A DNA stretch of 64,000 nucleotides. Source: Rhodobacteraceae bacterium EL129. GTDB taxonomy: Bacteria > Pseudomonadota > Alphaproteobacteria > Rhodobacterales > Rhodobacteraceae. Below are positions 9,125 to 18,788 of the stretch, in pieces. The stretch is taken from assembly GCA_900313005.1 (NCBI GenBank), contig ONZJ01000002.1, positions 3,383,909 through 3,447,908 on the forward strand, in the 5' to 3' direction. Made by a program: the position numbers and the translations under genes. The notes under the pieces are model-generated. The model made no database searches. It was not told the origin of the DNA and worked only from the letters and a program-made list of their open reading frames with translations. Position 1 is the stretch's first letter. Every line of letters begins with the position of its first letter.

Positions 9125-10119
9125 TGCGCGCGCCTTCTTTTTGGGACACCTCGCCTGATAGGCCTGCCTTGCGAGCGCGTCTGCTTGCGCCGTTGGGTGC
9201 AATTTATGCCCAAGCAACCGCGCGACGTTTGCAAAAGACATCTGGCTTGACGTTGGCTGTTCCGGTGATCTGTGTTGGCAACATAAACGCTGGTGGCACG
9301 GGCAAGACGCCAACTGTCACAGCGCTGGTCCAGCAGCTGCAATCGAAAGGCCACAACCCCTTTGTCGTGTCACGAGGGCATGGTGGGTCTCTTCACGGCC
9401 CTGTTGAAGTCAGCGAAGCGCACCACACCGCAGCGGAAGTGGGGGACGAGCCTTTGTTGCTTGCGGCCTTCACACGCGTCTGGATCGGGCGAGACAGGGC
9501 CGCCGCCGCGCAGGCGGCTCAGGACGCCGGGGCCGATGTGATCATACAGGATGATGGGCACCAAAACCCGGATGTGATCAAAGATCTCTCGCTTGTGGTG
9601 GTGGATGCCGCCAAAGGGTTTGGCAATGGTCGTTGCATCCCGGCAGGACCTCTGAGGGAACCTGTCGATGTTGGCCTGTCCCGGGCAGATTTCGTGCTGT
9701 CGATTGGCCCCCCAAAGGCACAGGAACACTTCCGCCAGATCTGGGGGGATGCCATCGACCTGCCACATCTGCGTGGGCATCTGGAACCTTTGCAAACTGG
9801 TATGGACTGGCAGGGCAGCCGCTTGTTGGCTTTTGCTGGCATTGGCCACCCCGAGAAGTTCTTTAACACTCTGCGCGTGTTGGGGGCGGATCTGGTGCGC
9901 AGCGAACCTTTGGAGGATCATCAACCATTGACCTCTGCCCTTCTGACCAGGCTAGAAGGAGAAGCCAAACTTTTAGGGGCACAACTTGTGACCACCGAAA
10001 AGGATGCGGTCCGGCTCCCTCCCGAATTCCGCGCCAAAGTGCTAGCATTGCCTGTACGCTTGGAGCTGGAGAGTTGGGATGCGTTATCCCAAGCCTTGGC
10101 ATCTCTGGGATTGGACTAA
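9124..10119 (+). CDS. lpxK: Tetraacyldisaccharide 4'-kinase LpxK
   Basis: A 331-residue membrane-associated kinase that phosphorylates the 4' position of the lipid A disaccharide. The Walker A motif [12 protein letters not shown] lies near residues 52-63, and [10 protein letters not shown] near 139-148 is the family's conserved acidic segment. It is translationally coupled to the upstream KDO transferase (TGATG overlap), the usual lipid A gene pairing. Length is typical for the family (about 325-335). Confidence 0.95.
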   Translation: MRAPSFWDTSPDRPALRARLLAPLGAIYAQATARRLQKTSGLTLAVPVICVGNINAGGTGKTPTVTALVQQLQSKGHNPFVVSRGHGGSLHGPVEVSEAHHTAAEVGDEPLLLAAFTRVWIGRDRAAAAQAAQDAGADVIIQDDGHQNPDVIKDLSLVVVDAAKGFGNGRCIPAGPLREPVDVGLSRADFVLSIGPPKAQEHFRQIWGDAIDLPHLRGHLEPLQTGMDWQGSRLLAFAGIGHPEKFFNTLRVLGADLVRSEPLEDHQPLTSALLTRLEGEAKLLGAQLVTTEKDAVRLPPEFRAKVLALPVRLELESWDALSQALASLGLD

Positions 10120-10148
10120 CCACGCCCCGCTCGCGACCGGAGGACGAC

Positions 10149-11843
10149 ATGAGCAATCTGGACAAACGCCTCGATCAGGCCCACGGGCGGGAACCTGCGG
10201 ACATTGTGCTGCGTGGTGGGCGGGTGTTCGACCTGGTCACCGGCGAGATGCTGGATGGGGATGTCGCGATCTGTGACGGCATGATCGTGGGGACCTGTGC
10301 TTCTTACGATGGTTGCAAGGTGATTGACGTGACCGGCAAGACGTTGGTGCCGGGATTCATCGACACGCATCTGCATATCGAAAGTTCCATGGTGACCCCG
10401 TTTGAATTCGACCGCTGCGTTTGTCCACGCGGGGTGACGACCGCGATTTGTGATCCACATGAGATTGCAAATGTCGTGGGTCTGGCAGGGATCGAATACT
10501 TCCTCAGCGCCAGCATCCATACGATCATGGATATCAAAGTGCAGCTGAGCTCCTGTGTGCCCTCCACCAATATGGAAACCGCCGGCGCCCAACTTGAGGC
10601 CGCAGACCTGGTGCCGTTCATGGATCACCCGTTGGTCATTGGCCTGGCAGAGGTGATGAACTACCCCGGTGTCATTCACAAAGATCCGGGCATCATGGCC
10701 AAGCTGCACGCCTTCGAGGGGCGGCACATTGACGGGCACGCGCCTTTGGTGCGGGGGATGGATCTGAACGCCTATATCAGCGCTGGCATCCGCACGGAGC
10801 ATGAAGCCACCACAGCCGAAGAAGCGCGCGAAAAGCTGCAAAAGGGGATGCGTGTCCTGATCCGTGAAGGGTCCGTCTCAAAAGACCTGCACGCGTTGAT
10901 GGAGCTGATCACGGAACGAAACTCGCCCTACATTTGCCTGTGTACGGACGACCGCAATCCGCTGGATATCAGCGAGCACGGTCACCTGGACCACATGATC
11001 CGAACAGCGATTGCAGCGGAATGCGCCCCGTTGGCCGTTTACCGCGCCGCCAGTCTTTCCGCGGCCGAGGCTTTTGGCTTAAAGGACCGAGGGTTGATTG
11101 CGCCCGGCAAGCGTGCAGATATCGTGGTGCTTGATGATCTGACGGCGTGCCGGGCAGAGCTTGTTCTTTGCGACGGCCGCGTCGCAGATGCAGACGCCTT
11201 CCATGCGCGATCCACGGTCGATCCCGTCGGTTTAGAATCTGTAAACGCCCCCGAGATCACGCCTGAAAGCTTTCGAACCGCAGGGAACCGCGCTGAAACG
11301 CCAGCGATCGGGATCATCGAAGGCAAGATCATCACACAGCATCTGACAGAAGACATTCAGCCCATTGACGGGGATAAGAGTGCCGATCCGTCCTGTGATC
11401 TGTCGAAGATTGCAGTAATTGAACGGCACGGAAAAAATGGCAACATTGCCACTGGTTTTGTTCGTGGGTTCGGGCTGCAACGCGGCGCGATAGCCTCAAC
11501 CGTATGCCACGATCATCACAACATCATCTGCGTCGGGATCGACGATCGCGATATGGCTCTGGCCGCAAACCGGTTAAAGGAACTGAATGGAGGGTTTGTC
11601 GTAACGAACGAGGGCAATATCCTGGCGGAGCTGGCCTTGCCCATCGCAGGATTGATGAGCCTGCAGCCCTTTGAACAGGTCAAGAACGACTTGGTTGCCC
11701 TGCGCGATGCGGCGCAGGCCTTGGGTGTGACCCTGGAAGAGCCGTTTTTGCAACTGGCCTTTCTGGCATTGCCGGTCATCCCACATCTCAAGATCACGGA
11801 TCACGGCATGGTTGATGTGGATCGGTTTGAAGTCATGAGTTGA
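10149..11843 (+). CDS. ade: Adenine deaminase
   Basis: A 564-residue amidohydrolase converting adenine to hypoxanthine and ammonia (purine salvage). The metal-binding DTHLHIESS lies near residues 72-80, followed by ICDPHEIAN near 102-110, GHAPLV and CTDDRN (about 264-269). The C-terminal ade domain with [10 protein letters not shown] is present. Length agrees with AdeC proteins (about 560-600). GACCGGAGGACGAC gives a ribosome site directly before ATG 10149. The gap of 29 bp to lpxK suggests co-transcription although functions differ. Confidence 0.95.
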   Translation: MSNLDKRLDQAHGREPADIVLRGGRVFDLVTGEMLDGDVAICDGMIVGTCASYDGCKVIDVTGKTLVPGFIDTHLHIESSMVTPFEFDRCVCPRGVTTAICDPHEIANVVGLAGIEYFLSASIHTIMDIKVQLSSCVPSTNMETAGAQLEAADLVPFMDHPLVIGLAEVMNYPGVIHKDPGIMAKLHAFEGRHIDGHAPLVRGMDLNAYISAGIRTEHEATTAEEAREKLQKGMRVLIREGSVSKDLHALMELITERNSPYICLCTDDRNPLDISEHGHLDHMIRTAIAAECAPLAVYRAASLSAAEAFGLKDRGLIAPGKRADIVVLDDLTACRAELVLCDGRVADADAFHARSTVDPVGLESVNAPEITPESFRTAGNRAETPAIGIIEGKIITQHLTEDIQPIDGDKSADPSCDLSKIAVIERHGKNGNIATGFVRGFGLQRGAIASTVCHDHHNIICVGIDDRDMALAANRLKELNGGFVVTNEGNILAELALPIAGLMSLQPFEQVKNDLVALRDAAQALGVTLEEPFLQLAFLALPVIPHLKITDHGMVDVDRFEVMS

Positions 11844-11848
11844 CAAGC

Positions 11849-11864
11849 TTTTTCGTACGAAAAA
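11849..11864. terminator. AT-rich palindrome between convergent genes
   Basis: TTTTTCGTACGAAAAA is a perfect 16-bp palindrome 6 bp after the adenine deaminase stop. A second CGTACG-type core follows at 11881-11890 before the stop of the convergent gene. The T/A runs could allow bidirectional termination, but the core is too short for a classical terminator, so a protein-binding site is equally possible. Confidence 0.4.
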
Positions 11865-11895
11865 TCTCAAGCGATGAAAATACGTACGAATTTTC

Positions 11896-12867
11896 TCAGG
11901 CGGCCCCGGGGATATGCACCCGGCGGCTGCTTTCTTGAAACTGCGTGAATGACAAAGGCCAGACCGTCCCCGGCCAACGAATTTCCATCTCACCCAAGCG
12001 TGGACGATATACGGCTGTGTAAAGTGTGCCAAACCCTGCATCAAATGCCGTTGAATAAAGTGGGGGTTTCAAAAATGCCCCAATGAATTTCTCTTCAGGA
12101 TCGCGGTGCAATGTGAGGCGTTGAAGCAGAAACCTCTCACGCTCAACCGTCGCAGTGAAACGCGCGTGGCTCACCCATTCTACGTTTTCCTGATGGTTGG
12201 TCGCCACAGCCGCATGGGTGATCACCGTGTCACGGTCCGGGGCCATCATCGCCGTCAGGTAGTGCCGTTCGGCATCCAGAACAGTCACGTTGTAACTCAT
12301 ATGCGTGGGAATACGCGCCAGAGCAGCCCCGGCTTCTTTGGCCGTGGAGCAGGTCTGTAAGACATATCGAAGGATCAAGGGCACACCAAAGCCCTCGCCC
12401 ACCACTCGTCTGCCGCCAAATGTCAGGGACAGGGCAAGCCCTGCATCATTCATCCCGTCAACCATTCCCCACAAACCATCTGAGGTTCCGATGACCTGAC
12501 GGCCTTGCCACCCCGTGCCCAGCATAAGACTGTCAAAGGCGTTCGGGTTGTAATCGTAGTTGCGCACCAGCACGGGCTCTTCACCAGTCCAGATCGCCTG
12601 AGAACACCCTGACAGATAGGGAGGTGGGCAATAGAAGCTCAGAAACCGCGACGCTTGGTCCCCGCCACCTACCAACTCGCACAGCTCGTCATAGAGCGGG
12701 ACAATCTCGGGCATATGCTGTTGCAAGGCCCGACGGCATTCCAGATAGGAGGGCCGCGCGCTGTCGCCTTCTTTCAGCCACCAGCGTTTATAGTCCGGCC
12801 AATATTCAGCAAAGAGCCCGGCCCATTTCGGGCCAGGCAAATCTTCGCGTAGGGCGCGCCACAGCAT
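11896..12867 (-). CDS. C45-type Ntn acyltransferase/amidase (penicillin acyltransferase-like)
   Basis: A 323-residue protein of the acyl-CoA:6-aminopenicillanate acyltransferase family, Ntn hydrolases that cleave themselves to expose an N-terminal Cys. The probable self-cleavage site is Gly87-Cys88 in LSGCSQAIW, followed by LVRNYDYNP (about residues 98-106), the usual family pattern. Members transfer acyl groups to amines or hydrolyse amides. It is the last gene of a three-gene operon, 12 bp behind an ATP-grasp gene and an amino-acid decarboxylase. Acylation or deacylation of a polyamine-like product is a plausible inference; the substrate is unknown. Confidence 0.8.
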   Translation of the reverse strand: MLWRALREDLPGPKWAGLFAEYWPDYKRWWLKEGDSARPSYLECRRALQQHMPEIVPLYDELCELVGGGDQASRFLSFYCPPPYLSGCSQAIWTGEEPVLVRNYDYNPNAFDSLMLGTGWQGRQVIGTSDGLWGMVDGMNDAGLALSLTFGGRRVVGEGFGVPLILRYVLQTCSTAKEAGAALARIPTHMSYNVTVLDAERHYLTAMMAPDRDTVITHAAVATNHQENVEWVSHARFTATVERERFLLQRLTLHRDPEEKFIGAFLKPPLYSTAFDAGFGTLYTAVYRPRLGEMEIRWPGTVWPLSFTQFQESSRRVHIPGAA

Positions 12868-12879
12868 GGGCGGCTCTCC

Positions 12880-14337
12880 TTACATGATTTTAAACGCAGG
12901 GTCCGCCAAAGCAGGTCCGGCATTCGCCACCTCCAGAGGCTTGCCGTCCACGGATTTCTTTATCCCGTGAATCCACTTCCTGGCGCGTTCATTCAACTGG
13001 AAACTCTTGGTCATCGAACGCCCGCGCGTCACAAGAATACCGATATCGGCACCTTCATAGCGATAATCACCTGGCTTCATGATCCGCAGGAAGAAGGCTT
13101 CGTTTTCATTCTCAACCGCGCGGCGGTGATAATCAAACCGGTTAAAGTCCACGCTCCCGTCTTCGCGCATTTTGTAAATGCCGGTTTCCGGGGCGGCCGT
13201 GCAGATATCCACTTCATCATCGGTGTATTTGATCACCATCTGCGACCAGCTATCAATCATCTCCGGATCCGCCCAGCGCGCGTTCAACTCATCCACATCG
13301 AGGTCAAACTTCTTGCGGCTGAATTCCAGCAGATGGAACATGAACAAGGGCGCATCCGCATGAGCAAAGGCCGCGTGATTGGTCATTGAAGACGCGCCTG
13401 TGATGCGTGGGTTCAGCTCGCCAAGCCAAAGGTCTCCAGTTTTCTTGTCGATCAGGAAATCCAGTTCAAAATACCCGCGATAGCCTTCTTTGCGTAGCTG
13501 CTCGCCGAATTTAAACGTCAGATCACGTGCCTTTTCACGCACCTTGGGCGGGAAGGCCGTGGACAGGATTTCGTTGCCGCACCACCCGCCGCGATAGGGT
13601 GTCAGCTCCTTGAACCCGACCAGTTCGGTCATCAAGGGCCCAACGATGGTACCCTCCTTGGTGGCGCAGGCTTCAATCGCTGATCCACGGCAATCAATCC
13701 GCTTCATGATCTTGATCTCACCCTCGCCCACGATCTCATGTTCATGGCGGCGGAAATCGGCCTCGTTCTTGATAAAAAACGTGGTGTGGCCGCTGTCGCC
13801 AAAAGCCGATTGCAACACCAGATCATGGCCGATGTTGGCCTTCTCGCAGGTCTTGCGCAGATCCGCGTAGTCCTTCACTTCGGCCAAGACGTTGGGCACA
13901 GATGGCACACCGGCCTTGTTGCCGATACGCACGGTTTCGATCTTATTGTCCATCTGTGTGCGCAGCTTGGCAGACGGGAACCAAACCTCGGCGCCCAGTT
14001 CCTTGGCCAGACGCTCGGTTTCCTCATCAAACATCAAAAACACAAACTTGGGCTTACCGCCCCGACGCTTGACCAGATCAATCACTTCCTTGTGCTGCAA
14101 AAGGTAGTTGTTGATGTCCTCGATGGACTGAAATTCTGCGTGAGGCTGCTCGGACGGGCAGAAGGTGTTCGGATGGCGCCCATCGTAGCAGTCAATATAG
14201 CATATGTATTTGAAATTCTTGACCCATTCGTCCAATCCTAAAAGGTTAAAGTTGGTTGCCGAAATGAAGTAGATCGGCGTGTCATTGCGGTGAAAGAAAC
14301 GCCGAATTTCAGAAATGTTATTGAGAACTTTTGCCAT
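12880..14337 (-). CDS. ATP-grasp ligase-like protein
   Basis: A 485-residue protein with an ATP-grasp core. Features include the nucleotide-binding stretch DLVLQSAFGDSGHTTFF (about residues 180-196), the lid region, and the metal-site segment GYFELDFL...GDLWLGELNPR (about 300-325), where Glu and Asn would bind Mg-ATP. ATP-grasp enzymes activate a carboxylate as acyl phosphate and join it to an amine, thiol or carbon. Biotin-carboxylase-like naming is possible, but no biotin carrier gene is nearby, so a ligase is the better reading. It sits between the decarboxylase (21 bp gap) and the Ntn enzyme (12 bp gap). Confidence 0.8.
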   Translation of the reverse strand: MAKVLNNISEIRRFFHRNDTPIYFISATNFNLLGLDEWVKNFKYICYIDCYDGRHPNTFCPSEQPHAEFQSIEDINNYLLQHKEVIDLVKRRGGKPKFVFLMFDEETERLAKELGAEVWFPSAKLRTQMDNKIETVRIGNKAGVPSVPNVLAEVKDYADLRKTCEKANIGHDLVLQSAFGDSGHTTFFIKNEADFRRHEHEIVGEGEIKIMKRIDCRGSAIEACATKEGTIVGPLMTELVGFKELTPYRGGWCGNEILSTAFPPKVREKARDLTFKFGEQLRKEGYRGYFELDFLIDKKTGDLWLGELNPRITGASSMTNHAAFAHADAPLFMFHLLEFSRKKFDLDVDELNARWADPEMIDSWSQMVIKYTDDEVDICTAAPETGIYKMREDGSVDFNRFDYHRRAVENENEAFFLRIMKPGDYRYEGADIGILVTRGRSMTKSFQLNERARKWIHGIKKSVDGKPLEVANAGPALADPAFKIM

Positions 14338-14358
14338 GATGTATTGGTCCTTTTCTTA

Positions 14359-17097
14359 TTATTCGGCTGCGGGTTTAAGCGGGGTTTGACGCCGAGACGT
14401 CAGCGCCTCGGGCGTGAAGACACGAAGGCCAAGATCGGGGCGGTATCCATGAATTTCGTTCACATCCAGCGCGCGCATGAAATCCAGAATTTCCCGACTG
14501 ATCACCTGTCCGGGCACCAGAATCGGAAAGCCAGGAGGATAGGGAATGATGAAGGATGCCGAGACAACTTCCTCACCCGCGCTCACCTTGTCGAGGATCG
14601 GCCCGTCCAAATCCATATAATCGCAATTTGCATCATCATAAGCCAGATAATACGCCGAACGAATGTCGCCCTCAGGGGTCTTGTCGTCTGGCCGGAAGGC
14701 CTCGTGGAAGCGACTGAAATCGGGTAATGGCGGGAAGTTCTCCGTCAAATTGGTCACCCGCCGGTCAAACGCCATCTTCTCCATTTTCGAAGCGTCATCC
14801 AAAAGATCGTCCAGCTCTTTGGCGATCTCAACCAGCACCTCGATGAGATAAGCCACCGACGACCGGGTGGTGCCGATGTTGGTCATGAACAACACAGAAT
14901 TGCGCGAAGTTTTGTTGATCTGGATTCCATATTTATCCATCAACACCTGCGTCTTGAAGGTATCTCCATCCCAGCCGGTGCCCCCGACAGCCAGCGTGAC
15001 TCGCGTGGCATCCAGGGCGAAATCATCCTGTTCCCAGCAATCCCACATATCGGTCCAGCCCTGTTCCTGATCGTAATAGCTGGTCACGCCGGACTGGCGG
15101 AATTTCTCGGGGATCATGTCGCCAGCTGTCAGCACCTTGAAGTACTTTTGCAGCAATGGATGCGAGTGGATCGCGCGGCGCATGGACATAGCCGCTTCGA
15201 TCTGACGTTGGACAAACTCAAATCCTTCCAGTTCCACCTGTCGGCGACCAACATCAAGGGATGCGATTATCTGATAGTTGGGCGATGTTGACGTATGGGT
15301 CATATAGGCCTCGTGAAAGGCCTGTTCGACTTCGCCTTTGAAATCCTGATCGTTCACGTGAATCATGGATCCTTGCCGCAGTGAGGTCAGTGTCTTGTGG
15401 GTGGATTGTGTGGCATAAGCGCGGATGCGCGCATCTGGTGGTGGTAGCAGTCGTGTTTCCAACCAATCCTTGTCCTTGCCTTTGGCCAGCTTCTTTTGTT
15501 GGGCCTCATAAGCTTTTGCATGCGCTTCGGTGCGCAGTTCCCGACGCAAGGTATTGGCGCAACGCATCGCTGTTCGCTGGCGGTAGGTCGGGCTGAACCG
15601 GGCGAAAGCGAACCATGCCTCATCCCACAGGAAAATCAGGTCAGGCTTGATCGCCAGGCACTCTTCCATCACGCGCCGGGTGTTATAGACAAGCCCGTCA
15701 AAGGTGCAATTGGTGAGCAAGAGCATCCGCACCCGGTCCAGCTTGCCTGCCTTCTTCAATTCAAGCAGCTGGTGTTTGATCTCTTTCAGAGGCACGGCCC
15801 CATACATCGAGTATTCATTCAGCGGGTAGCTGTCGAGATAGACCACCTCGGCTCCGGCAAGCACCATGCCGTAATGGTGTGATTTGTGGCAATCCCGGTC
15901 GACCAAGACGATGTCTCCGGGGCGCACCAAAGCTTGGACAACGATCTTATTGCACGTGGATGTTCCATTGGTTGCAAAAAAAGTTTGCTTGGATCCGAAC
16001 GCCCGACTGGCCAGTTCCTGCGCTTCCTTGATCGGGCCGTGGGGTTCCAGCAGGCTGTCCAATCCGCCAGACGTCGCTGATGTTTCGGCCAGGAAGATAT
16101 TCGGGCCATAAAACGCCCCCATATCCTGAATCCAATGCGACCGGGTGATCGACTTCCCGCGGCTGATGGGCATCGCATGAAACACGCCCGTGGGCTGTTT
16201 GGAGTAGTCAACCAAAGCCGTAAAGAATGGGGTCTGGTTTCGCGCGGTCACACCTCTGAGAATGTTCAGATGCAATTCCATGAAGTCTTCTTGATTGTAG
16301 AAAACCCGCCGACAAATCCCCAGATCATGGCCTGCAATTTCTTCGACGGATCGTTCCGTGACCAGATAGGCATCAAGCTCTGGGCGCACCTCGGATATGA
16401 GGCGGCACAGCTCCGGGCCATAGGTCTCGGGTTGGAGTTCTTCTAACGCTTCACGCCCCCCGACCCGGTTCAGGTATCTGGTCAGTATTTCGTTATCCAG
16501 CTTGGATGTGAGTGTCAGACCCGGGCGCACGACGATGGCTTGAATGTTGTAGTTGAACAGGACCGCAATCAGCGCATCTTCGAGGCTCGGCACCACGACG
16601 GGTTCGTAGACATATTCATCCTCTGCCCGACGCATATTCGTCACCGACGTCTTCAACCAGCGCTCTTGGTGGTCGCCTACATTGTCTACGATCAAAACTT
16701 CAAAGTAAGGCTTTGTCAGCGCACGAGCCTCTGGCGACAATAGGGCTTCATCTTCGTGCTCGTCTTTGTCCACAATATCCCGGTCTAACGGTATGTGCCG
16801 ACGACGATAGGCCCCTGTGGTCAAAGCCCGGGAAATACGGTGCACCGTAAAGGCCAACTCCTCGAAGGCAGAATGGTCCAGCAATCGGCGCAAATGATCA
16901 AACGCGACCATTCCGGGAAAGGCCCAATACGGTTCAATGACCGACAGCGATTCCAGAAGGTCATGTGCCCTAGCTTTCAGCTTGTCCAGATCTTTGTCAT
17001 TGCTGTTTCGTGATAAGGCTGCAGTAGCTTCTCGCAAGGCGCTCCATCGATCAGACCTAAGCTGTATCGCGGAATAGTAGTCGCTCGCAGAATCCAT
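14359..17097 (-). CDS. Long Orn/Lys/Arg-type PLP decarboxylase
   Basis: A 912-residue fold-type I decarboxylase. Lys568 in STHKTLTSLRQ is the PLP lysine; FLWDEAWFAF (about 495) and DRDCHKSHHYG (about 400) are family cofactor contacts. Known E. coli relatives (AdiA, CadA, SpeC) have about 710-755 residues, so this protein carries a longer N-terminal part plus a charged insert (KLAKGKDKDWLE, about 540) before the lysine. Residues of the N-terminal receiver-like wing domain are recognisable. It would produce an amine from Arg, Lys, Orn or a related amino acid. It begins an operon with the ATP-grasp and Ntn genes, which is not a known polyamine arrangement. Confidence 0.85.
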   Translation of the reverse strand: MDSASDYYSAIQLRSDRWSALREATAALSRNSNDKDLDKLKARAHDLLESLSVIEPYWAFPGMVAFDHLRRLLDHSAFEELAFTVHRISRALTTGAYRRRHIPLDRDIVDKDEHEDEALLSPEARALTKPYFEVLIVDNVGDHQERWLKTSVTNMRRAEDEYVYEPVVVPSLEDALIAVLFNYNIQAIVVRPGLTLTSKLDNEILTRYLNRVGGREALEELQPETYGPELCRLISEVRPELDAYLVTERSVEEIAGHDLGICRRVFYNQEDFMELHLNILRGVTARNQTPFFTALVDYSKQPTGVFHAMPISRGKSITRSHWIQDMGAFYGPNIFLAETSATSGGLDSLLEPHGPIKEAQELASRAFGSKQTFFATNGTSTCNKIVVQALVRPGDIVLVDRDCHKSHHYGMVLAGAEVVYLDSYPLNEYSMYGAVPLKEIKHQLLELKKAGKLDRVRMLLLTNCTFDGLVYNTRRVMEECLAIKPDLIFLWDEAWFAFARFSPTYRQRTAMRCANTLRRELRTEAHAKAYEAQQKKLAKGKDKDWLETRLLPPPDARIRAYATQSTHKTLTSLRQGSMIHVNDQDFKGEVEQAFHEAYMTHTSTSPNYQIIASLDVGRRQVELEGFEFVQRQIEAAMSMRRAIHSHPLLQKYFKVLTAGDMIPEKFRQSGVTSYYDQEQGWTDMWDCWEQDDFALDATRVTLAVGGTGWDGDTFKTQVLMDKYGIQINKTSRNSVLFMTNIGTTRSSVAYLIEVLVEIAKELDDLLDDASKMEKMAFDRRVTNLTENFPPLPDFSRFHEAFRPDDKTPEGDIRSAYYLAYDDANCDYMDLDGPILDKVSAGEEVVSASFIIPYPPGFPILVPGQVISREILDFMRALDVNEIHGYRPDLGLRVFTPEALTSRRQTPLKPAAE

Positions 17098-17345
17098 CGT
17101 GTAGCTCCCTTTATGTGTCGCGCTGCACTGACTCGCCCAGAGTATGCAACATCTGACATGACGCTAGGTTCTTACCTTTCGCGCATCTTGCATCTTAGCG
17201 TTGCGATTGCGGAAGATGCAAAAAGGTTTTTTGATTCAGCACATTTAGCTGATCAAAAAGCTAGTTTCTTAAGCTCTTCTTATAAGAACGTCGTCGCCTT
17301 AAGGAAGGCTGATCCTCGTACGATAATTAGATGGAAGGCCCAGTC
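17098..17345 (-). promoter_or_regulatory. AT-rich leader before the decarboxylase operon
   Basis: This 248-bp gap between the nitrilase stop and the decarboxylase start is far richer in A/T (especially 17210-17340) than its surroundings and has no credible ORF. GATGCAAAAAGG and GCATCTTGCATC repeats near 17185-17230 form short direct and inverted matches. It most likely carries the operon promoter and a long untranslated leader. Confidence 0.45.
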
Positions 17346-18317
17346 CTATCCGTTCGACACATGTCCCGGGAAAGGTAACGTGCCAGGCGCGGTTGCTGCG
17401 CTGGCATCGGTTTTGCTTTCTGCTTCTGTACCACTCACATCCACGTGCAGCCCAGCGCGCGATCCTTGTTGCTGCATCTCCAGCGCCCCCAGGCTGTGCA
17501 GATAGCTGTCCACTCCCGAGGCTTGATCGTATACCGAGAAATCGACCTCACGGTCGCGGAAGCTTTTCAAAACCTGGCCGAGGCCCTTCATGCCCGCCTC
17601 ACGCTGACGGCGCACAACCGACAGATCAACCTCGATGGGAAACATATCTTCCTGGCCAGCAGATTGGTGCAGCACATTGGCCGAAGGATCTACGACGCAA
17701 GATTTGCCCAAGCCGCCCGCGCCCAGCCCGTTCACGTCAAAGACGTAGCATTGGAATTGCGCCGCGGTCGCCCGCGCAATAGCCAATTCGGCATCGCGAT
17801 CTGTCGTGCCAGTCAGCACCGGATGCAGCAAGACTTCCACACCCTGCGCGGTCAACTGACGCGTGGTTTCGGGGAACCAGATATCATAGCAGATCGATAG
17901 GCCAAACCGGCCTACATCGGGTACATCAAACACGCAGAATTCTGTGCCTGCGGCAATTCCTGCTTCATATGGCCGGAACGGGAACATCTTGGCGTAGCGC
18001 CGAATGATCTCGCCTTCTGGGTTGATCACAACAGACGTGTTAAAGATGCGTCCATCTGGGTTTTTGATAAACATTGATCCAGGGATCAACCAAACCTTGT
18101 GGCGTTTGGCGGCAGCGCAAAACCGATCCAGCGTTTCGTTCTGTTCTGGCAGGGCAAACTTGTCGAGCGGGCCAAAGGGTGCCAACTCGGAAAAGAGCAC
18201 CATCTGCGTCCACGGAAACCGCGCCATGAGCACATCCAAACGATGGATCATCCCATCCACGTTGGGCTGTAGGGCGTTGACGTACATTTGCACACCGGCA
18301 ATCGCAAAAGGGGTCAT
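17346..18317 (-). CDS. Nitrilase-superfamily carbon-nitrogen hydrolase
   Basis: A 323-residue member with the Glu-Lys-Cys triad in order: FSELAPFG (about residue 45), YAKMFPFRPYE (about 112) and LSICYDIWFPE (about 148). Known relatives include N-carbamoylputrescine amidase and aliphatic amidases. The C-terminus is Ala/Glu rich and variable. It lies upstream of, and in the same direction as, the decarboxylase operon but 248 bp away, so it may have its own transcript. Substrate could be a carbamoyl- or acyl-amine linked to that operon; this is inference from neighbourhood. Confidence 0.85.
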   Translation of the reverse strand: MTPFAIAGVQMYVNALQPNVDGMIHRLDVLMARFPWTQMVLFSELAPFGPLDKFALPEQNETLDRFCAAAKRHKVWLIPGSMFIKNPDGRIFNTSVVINPEGEIIRRYAKMFPFRPYEAGIAAGTEFCVFDVPDVGRFGLSICYDIWFPETTRQLTAQGVEVLLHPVLTGTTDRDAELAIARATAAQFQCYVFDVNGLGAGGLGKSCVVDPSANVLHQSAGQEDMFPIEVDLSVVRRQREAGMKGLGQVLKSFRDREVDFSVYDQASGVDSYLHSLGALEMQQQGSRAGLHVDVSGTEAESKTDASAATAPGTLPFPGHVSNG

Positions 18318-18373
18318 CTGATAAGCTCTCCATGGCTCGTAGACAAGCAGCGTTGATCGTCTCTGCAGTCAAG

Positions 18374-18399
18374 AGCGTGCATACACGCTTTGCGCAAAG
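18374..18399. promoter_or_regulatory. Two overlapping palindromes upstream of the nitrilase gene
   Basis: AGCGTG-CATA-CACGCT (18374-18389) is an inverted repeat, and it overlaps the perfect palindrome CTTTGCGCAAAG (18388-18399). They lie 57-82 bp upstream of the nitrilase start in the ~305-bp divergent region shared with the hemP group. This is the strongest operator candidate there. Regulator unknown. Confidence 0.4.
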
Positions 18400-18501
18400 A
18401 CCGGAACAGGTGATGTTGCGTTACCTGCAGTCTTCTGAAATCCGCCGAGCAATGGTTCGCGGTGGGCAACTGAAGGAGATGTAAAAAGCGCCAAATAATA
18501 C

Positions 18502-18518
18502 CTGACTAAAATTATCAG
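18502..18518. promoter_or_regulatory. Possible iron-regulator box before the hemP group
   Basis: CTGACTAAAATTATCAG has CTGA and TCAG half-sites in an AT-rich core, about 105 bp before the first small gene. Heme-uptake genes of Rhodobacterales are usually iron-regulated, which makes this a natural place for such a box. The match is imperfect and I cannot assign it to Irr, RirA or Fur. Confidence 0.3.
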
Positions 18519-18623
18519 ATTGACTTTCCCACCGAGTCACCCCCATGATGGCAGCCATGATCCAGCCACCCCGTTTGCATTCCGGGGAAGCCCGACACTC
18601 CCCGAGCTGGAAGGACTACTCTA

Positions 18624-18788
18624 ATGCAAACCGCGCGAGCAAAGGACCGTGATCCCGTCTTCGATCGCCTCCAACGCCTTCCTGAAAAGACAGACTATAT
18701 GGAGCTGCTGGCTCTTGGCGGCAGCTTGGATGGTTTCAACCTCGAATGGGTCTTTGACCGGTTCGAGCAAAACGGAGGATGGCAATAA
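18624..18788 (+). CDS. 54-residue protein of unknown function, first gene of the hemP group
   Basis: The ORF begins MQTARAKDRDPVFDRLQRLP and ends FEQNGGWQ. GGAAGGA lies 8 bases before the ATG, and the TAA overlaps the ATG of hemP (TAATG). The product is soluble, charged and without cysteines or membrane segments. I do not recognise a family. The strong ribosome site and stop/start overlap argue that it is real and translated together with hemP. Confidence 0.7.
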   Translation: MQTARAKDRDPVFDRLQRLPEKTDYMELLALGGSLDGFNLEWVFDRFEQNGGWQ

